Below are positions 51,608 to 53,971 of a DNA stretch of 53,971 nucleotides, piece after piece (position 1 is the first letter of the stretch; each line of letters begins with the position of its first letter). Below the pieces are notes generated by a model that was not told the DNA's origin, made no database searches, and saw only the letters and a program-made list of their open reading frames with translations. The position numbers and the translations under genes were made by a program. Source of the DNA: Novosphingobium naphthalenivorans NBRC 102051 (GTDB lineage Bacteria > Pseudomonadota > Alphaproteobacteria > Sphingomonadales > Sphingomonadaceae); assembly GCF_001590985.1 (NCBI RefSeq), contig NZ_BCTX01000033.1:1-53971 (forward strand), in the 5' to 3' direction.

Positions 51608-53614
51608 TCAGTCCGTCGTGACCAGCCTCTGCGTCCGGCGATAGAGTGCCCAGATCAGCGCGAAGAACAGCACCGTGCCGCCAATCAGCGCCGATCCCTC
51701 GAAGCCGTTCCCGACCAGCGCCAGCGGGCTGTCGCTGCCCGAGGCCGCGACGATCCCCGCGAACGTGACGCCCCACAGGCTCTCGCCGACAATCAGGCCG
51801 GTCGCGGTGAGCACGCCCATGCGCTGCGCGAACTCCGGATCGGTGCGGCCTGCCGCCCAGCGGTCGTAGAGCCAGCCCAGCACCGAGCCGATCACCACCG
51901 GCAGGATCGCCGCCATCGGCAGGTAGATGCCGATGCCGACACCCAGCGGCGGCAGGCGCAGGCGGCCGAACAGCCCCTGCACTTCATCGACGATCACGAA
52001 GACCACGCCCGCCGCCGCGCCCCAGCCGATCATCGTCCAGTTGAGATCGCCGCCCAGCACGCCTTTGGCCAGCGCCGAGATCAGCGCCGCCTGCGGTGCG
52101 GGCAATGCATTGGGCCCGGCCCCCGGCGCCCCGGCAAAACCGAAGGCGGTGTTGAGCAGGTCCAGCACCGGCGGGATCACCAGCGAGCCGAACACCACGC
52201 CGATCACCAGCGCGACCTGCTGCTTCCACGGCGTCGCGCCGACAAGCTGGCCGGTCTTGAGGTCCTGCAGATTGTCGTTGGAAATGGTGGCAACGCCGAA
52301 CACGATGCCGGTGACGATCAGGGCATAGGCGACCAGCGCCGCCGTGGTGTCCGCATCCTGCCCGCGTCCAAACAGGCCCACCAGCATCAGCGATGCCGCC
52401 ACCACCGACAGGATGCCGATGCCCGACACCGGCGAGTTCGAGGCGCCGATCAGTCCGGCCATATACCCGCACACCGCGGCGATCAGCAGGCCGATGACAA
52501 TGATGAAGACGAGCGCCCCGGCGATCAGGACCACTTCCGACCCGGCGAGCGGACCGCCCGAAACGAGGCTCCACAGCAGCACCGCGATCGGCACCAGCAT
52601 CGCCAGCGTACCGGCGAAGACCAGCGCGATCGGCAGGTCCTGCTCCTCCAGCGCCAGGTCCTCGCCCGACTGGCGCGCGCGGCTGGCGGCGAGGGCCGAG
52701 CGGATGCCCCCGATCACCGGCCCGGCGATCTTCAGCAGCGTCCACACCGCCGCCACGCCGATCACGCCGGCGCCGAAGAAGCGCACATTGGCGCTGAACA
52801 CGCTGTAGGCCCAGACTTCCGCCCCGCCCGCCATCGGCATCTGCGCGGTCAGCACCGGCAGCAGCACCCACCAGCCCACCACGAGGCCGAGGAACATCGC
52901 CATGCCGACCGACAGGCCCACGAGGTGGCCCACGCCGAGCAGCGCAAAGGAGAGGCCGCCGGAAATCCCGGTCGCGCCCGAGCCGACCCGGAACCACACC
53001 GCCGCCTCGCCCGCGACCAGCCGGGTCTGGGTCAGCACGGCAAAGCCTGCCGACGCGAGTGCATTCCAGATCAGCACCGACAGGCCCTTGGCGCTTTCCG
53101 CCGCGCCTTCGCGCGACTGCGAACCGACCCGCAGCACTTCGGCCGCTGCCTTGCCCTCGGGATAAGGCAGCGGCGTATCGACCACCAGCGCGCGGCGCAG
53201 CGGCACCGAGAACAGCACGCCGAGGATACCGCCCGTCCCAGTGATCGCGGCGGTCGTCCAGTAAGGGAAGCCCTGCCACCAGCCAATCATCACGAGGCCC
53301 GGCAGCACGAAGATGATCGCCGCCAGCGTCCCCGCCGCGCTCGCCACGGTCTGGACGATGTTGTTTTCCCAGATCGTCGAATCCTTGAAACCGCGCAGAA
53401 TGGCCATCGAGATGACCGCCGCCGGGATCGAGGTGGCGAACGTCAGCCCGACCTTGAGCCCCAGATAGACATTGGCCGCCGTGAACAGCAGGGTGATGAC
53501 CCCGCCCAGCAGCACCCCGCGCAGCGTGAGTTCCGCCACCGACCCGCTGCGTGCGCCGCCCGCTTCGCCTGCCATGAATACCGCCTTGTTCTTTGGATCC
53601 GAGCGGCTGTTCAT
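51608..53614 (-). CDS. OPT family oligopeptide/metal-chelate transporter
   Basis: 668-residue membrane protein with about 16 hydrophobic segments. The OPT opening is [20 protein letters not shown] followed by [20 protein letters not shown], and [20 protein letters not shown] is a family signature. Members move peptides or iron-siderophore-like compounds with protons. The start is ATG at 53614, or the in-frame ATG at 53575 ([12 protein letters not shown]). It lies upstream of the nif region on the same strand and has no visible nif promoter. A role in supplying iron is only a guess. Confidence 0.9.
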   Translation of the reverse strand: MNSRSDPKNKAVFMAGEAGGARSGSVAELTLRGVLLGGVITLLFTAANVYLGLKVGLTFATSIPAAVISMAILRGFKDSTIWENNIVQTVASAAGTLAAIIFVLPGLVMIGWWQGFPYWTTAAITGTGGILGVLFSVPLRRALVVDTPLPYPEGKAAAEVLRVGSQSREGAAESAKGLSVLIWNALASAGFAVLTQTRLVAGEAAVWFRVGSGATGISGGLSFALLGVGHLVGLSVGMAMFLGLVVGWWVLLPVLTAQMPMAGGAEVWAYSVFSANVRFFGAGVIGVAAVWTLLKIAGPVIGGIRSALAASRARQSGEDLALEEQDLPIALVFAGTLAMLVPIAVLLWSLVSGGPLAGSEVVLIAGALVFIIVIGLLIAAVCGYMAGLIGASNSPVSGIGILSVVAASLMLVGLFGRGQDADTTAALVAYALIVTGIVFGVATISNDNLQDLKTGQLVGATPWKQQVALVIGVVFGSLVIPPVLDLLNTAFGFAGAPGAGPNALPAPQAALISALAKGVLGGDLNWTMIGWGAAAGVVFVIVDEVQGLFGRLRLPPLGVGIGIYLPMAAILPVVIGSVLGWLYDRWAAGRTDPEFAQRMGVLTATGLIVGESLWGVTFAGIVAASGSDSPLALVGNGFEGSALIGGTVLFFALIWALYRRTQRLVTTD

Positions 53615-53690
53615 GGCACGCGGCGGGGTTATGGGACAGTGCTAAATGGCTGGCGAGGTACCAAAATACCCCAGACATTTCTTCCAAGTT

Positions 53691-53904
53691 TCGTCATTCC
53701 CGCGCAGGCGGGAATCCAGTCAGCGCAATGGCTCAAAACCCAGATCGGTGGCGAGGTCACGCTACTAGGGATTGCCTTCCTCGATCAGCCCAAGTTTCCA
53801 CGCGCAGTTCCTTTACGCGCTGAGGCGAGAATGAAGGCTGCGGACGCGAACACATTCTTCAAGGACGGGTCGCTACTGGATTCCCGCCTGCGCGGGAATG
53901 ACGA
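53691..53904. repeat. Inverted-repeat element, 214 bp with perfect 30-bp ends
   Basis: The left end (53691-53720) contains CGTCATTCCCGCGCAGGCGG and the right end (53875-53904) its exact reverse complement, over 30 bp. No transposase frame is inside. It belongs to the same family as the element at 30838-30990 and looks like a non-autonomous palindromic element. It fills the 357-bp end region (53615-53971), where I see no gene. Confidence 0.85.
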
Positions 53905-53971
53905 AGGTGGGGCAGAAAAGAAGGCGCTTTTCAGCAAGCCACTTCAACCCGCGAACGACCGGAAAGCCGGG

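Overview
This window reads as a chromosomal stretch of a high-GC alphaproteobacterium, most likely a diazotrophic member of the Sphingomonadales (Novosphingobium-like). The taxon is inference. It rests on an alphaproteobacterial LexA box (GTTC-N7-GTTC), a RegB/RegA redox pair, an oxygen-sensing alphaproteobacterial-type NifA, a FixABCX electron-transfer complex, a SigF/NrsF bufferin module, and palindromic repeats of the kind scattered through sphingomonad genomes. Nearly all of the right 35 kb is one compact nitrogen-fixation region.

Left flank (1-7.6 kb): a small secreted hypothetical protein; the SOS mutasome operon imuA-imuB-dnaE2 on the minus strand behind a perfect LexA box, with a palindromic repeat inserted in frame inside imuB; and an MFS transporter of the MHS type. 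Then (7.7-14.7 kb) cyoABCD, a SURF1 assembly factor and the redox sensor pair regB-regA run on the plus strand behind an FNR/FixK-type box (TTGA-N6-TCAA).

Bufferin module (14.7-18.9 kb): anti-sigma nrsF, ECF sigma sigF, a DoxX protein and a 4-Cys bufferin precursor on the minus strand face a 6-Cys bufferin precursor, bufB (DUF692) and bufC (DUF2063) on the plus strand. Two mirror-image ECF promoters (GTAACC-N16-CGAA) sit between them.

Nif region (18.9-51.6 kb): unit 1 (minus) is iscA-nifU-nifS-nifV-nifP(cysE)-nifW-fixA-fixB-fixC-fixX, followed by nifA. Unit 2 (plus, divergent from unit 1) is one unrecognised 202-residue protein. Unit 3 (minus) is nifH-nifD-nifK-nifE-nifN-nifX-DUF269-DUF683-fdxB, followed by nifQ, a group III truncated hemoglobin and a Rieske protein. 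Unit 4 (plus, divergent from nifH) is a pseudo-receiver and a molbindin. Unit 5 (minus) is nifB-fdxN-TPR-nifZ-nifZ-like-DUF3024-like-small ORF-DegT-like-ferredoxin-BolA-Grx-ferredoxin-Grx-dimolbindin. Unit 6 (minus) is fdxN-like-LRV/FeS-nifT-SIR2-like, closed by a strong terminator. I could place six sigma-54 promoters and six NifA upstream activator sequences (TGT-N10-ACA) by eye, which gives a coherent NifA regulon.

How it fits together: NifA (oxygen-labile through a CX11CX19CX4C motif) with RpoN would switch on all units. NifUS/IscA supply FeS clusters, and NifB/E/N/X/V/Q with the Mop proteins build FeMo-co. NifW/Z/T and the Grx-BolA-ferredoxin group probably aid maturation. FixABCX with FdxB, FdxN and other ferredoxins feed electrons to NifH. 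The Cyo oxidase, RegBA and the hemoglobin may help match respiration and O2 to fixation. The right end holds an OPT-family transporter and a 214-bp element with perfect 30-bp inverted ends.

The most novel points are the NifA-controlled 202-residue protein, the pseudo-receiver lacking its phospho-acceptor Asp beside nifH, a DegT-fold protein lacking the PLP lysine, a three-cysteine ferredoxin, and the mirror-symmetric promoter layouts. I saw no tRNA, rRNA or CRISPR array.
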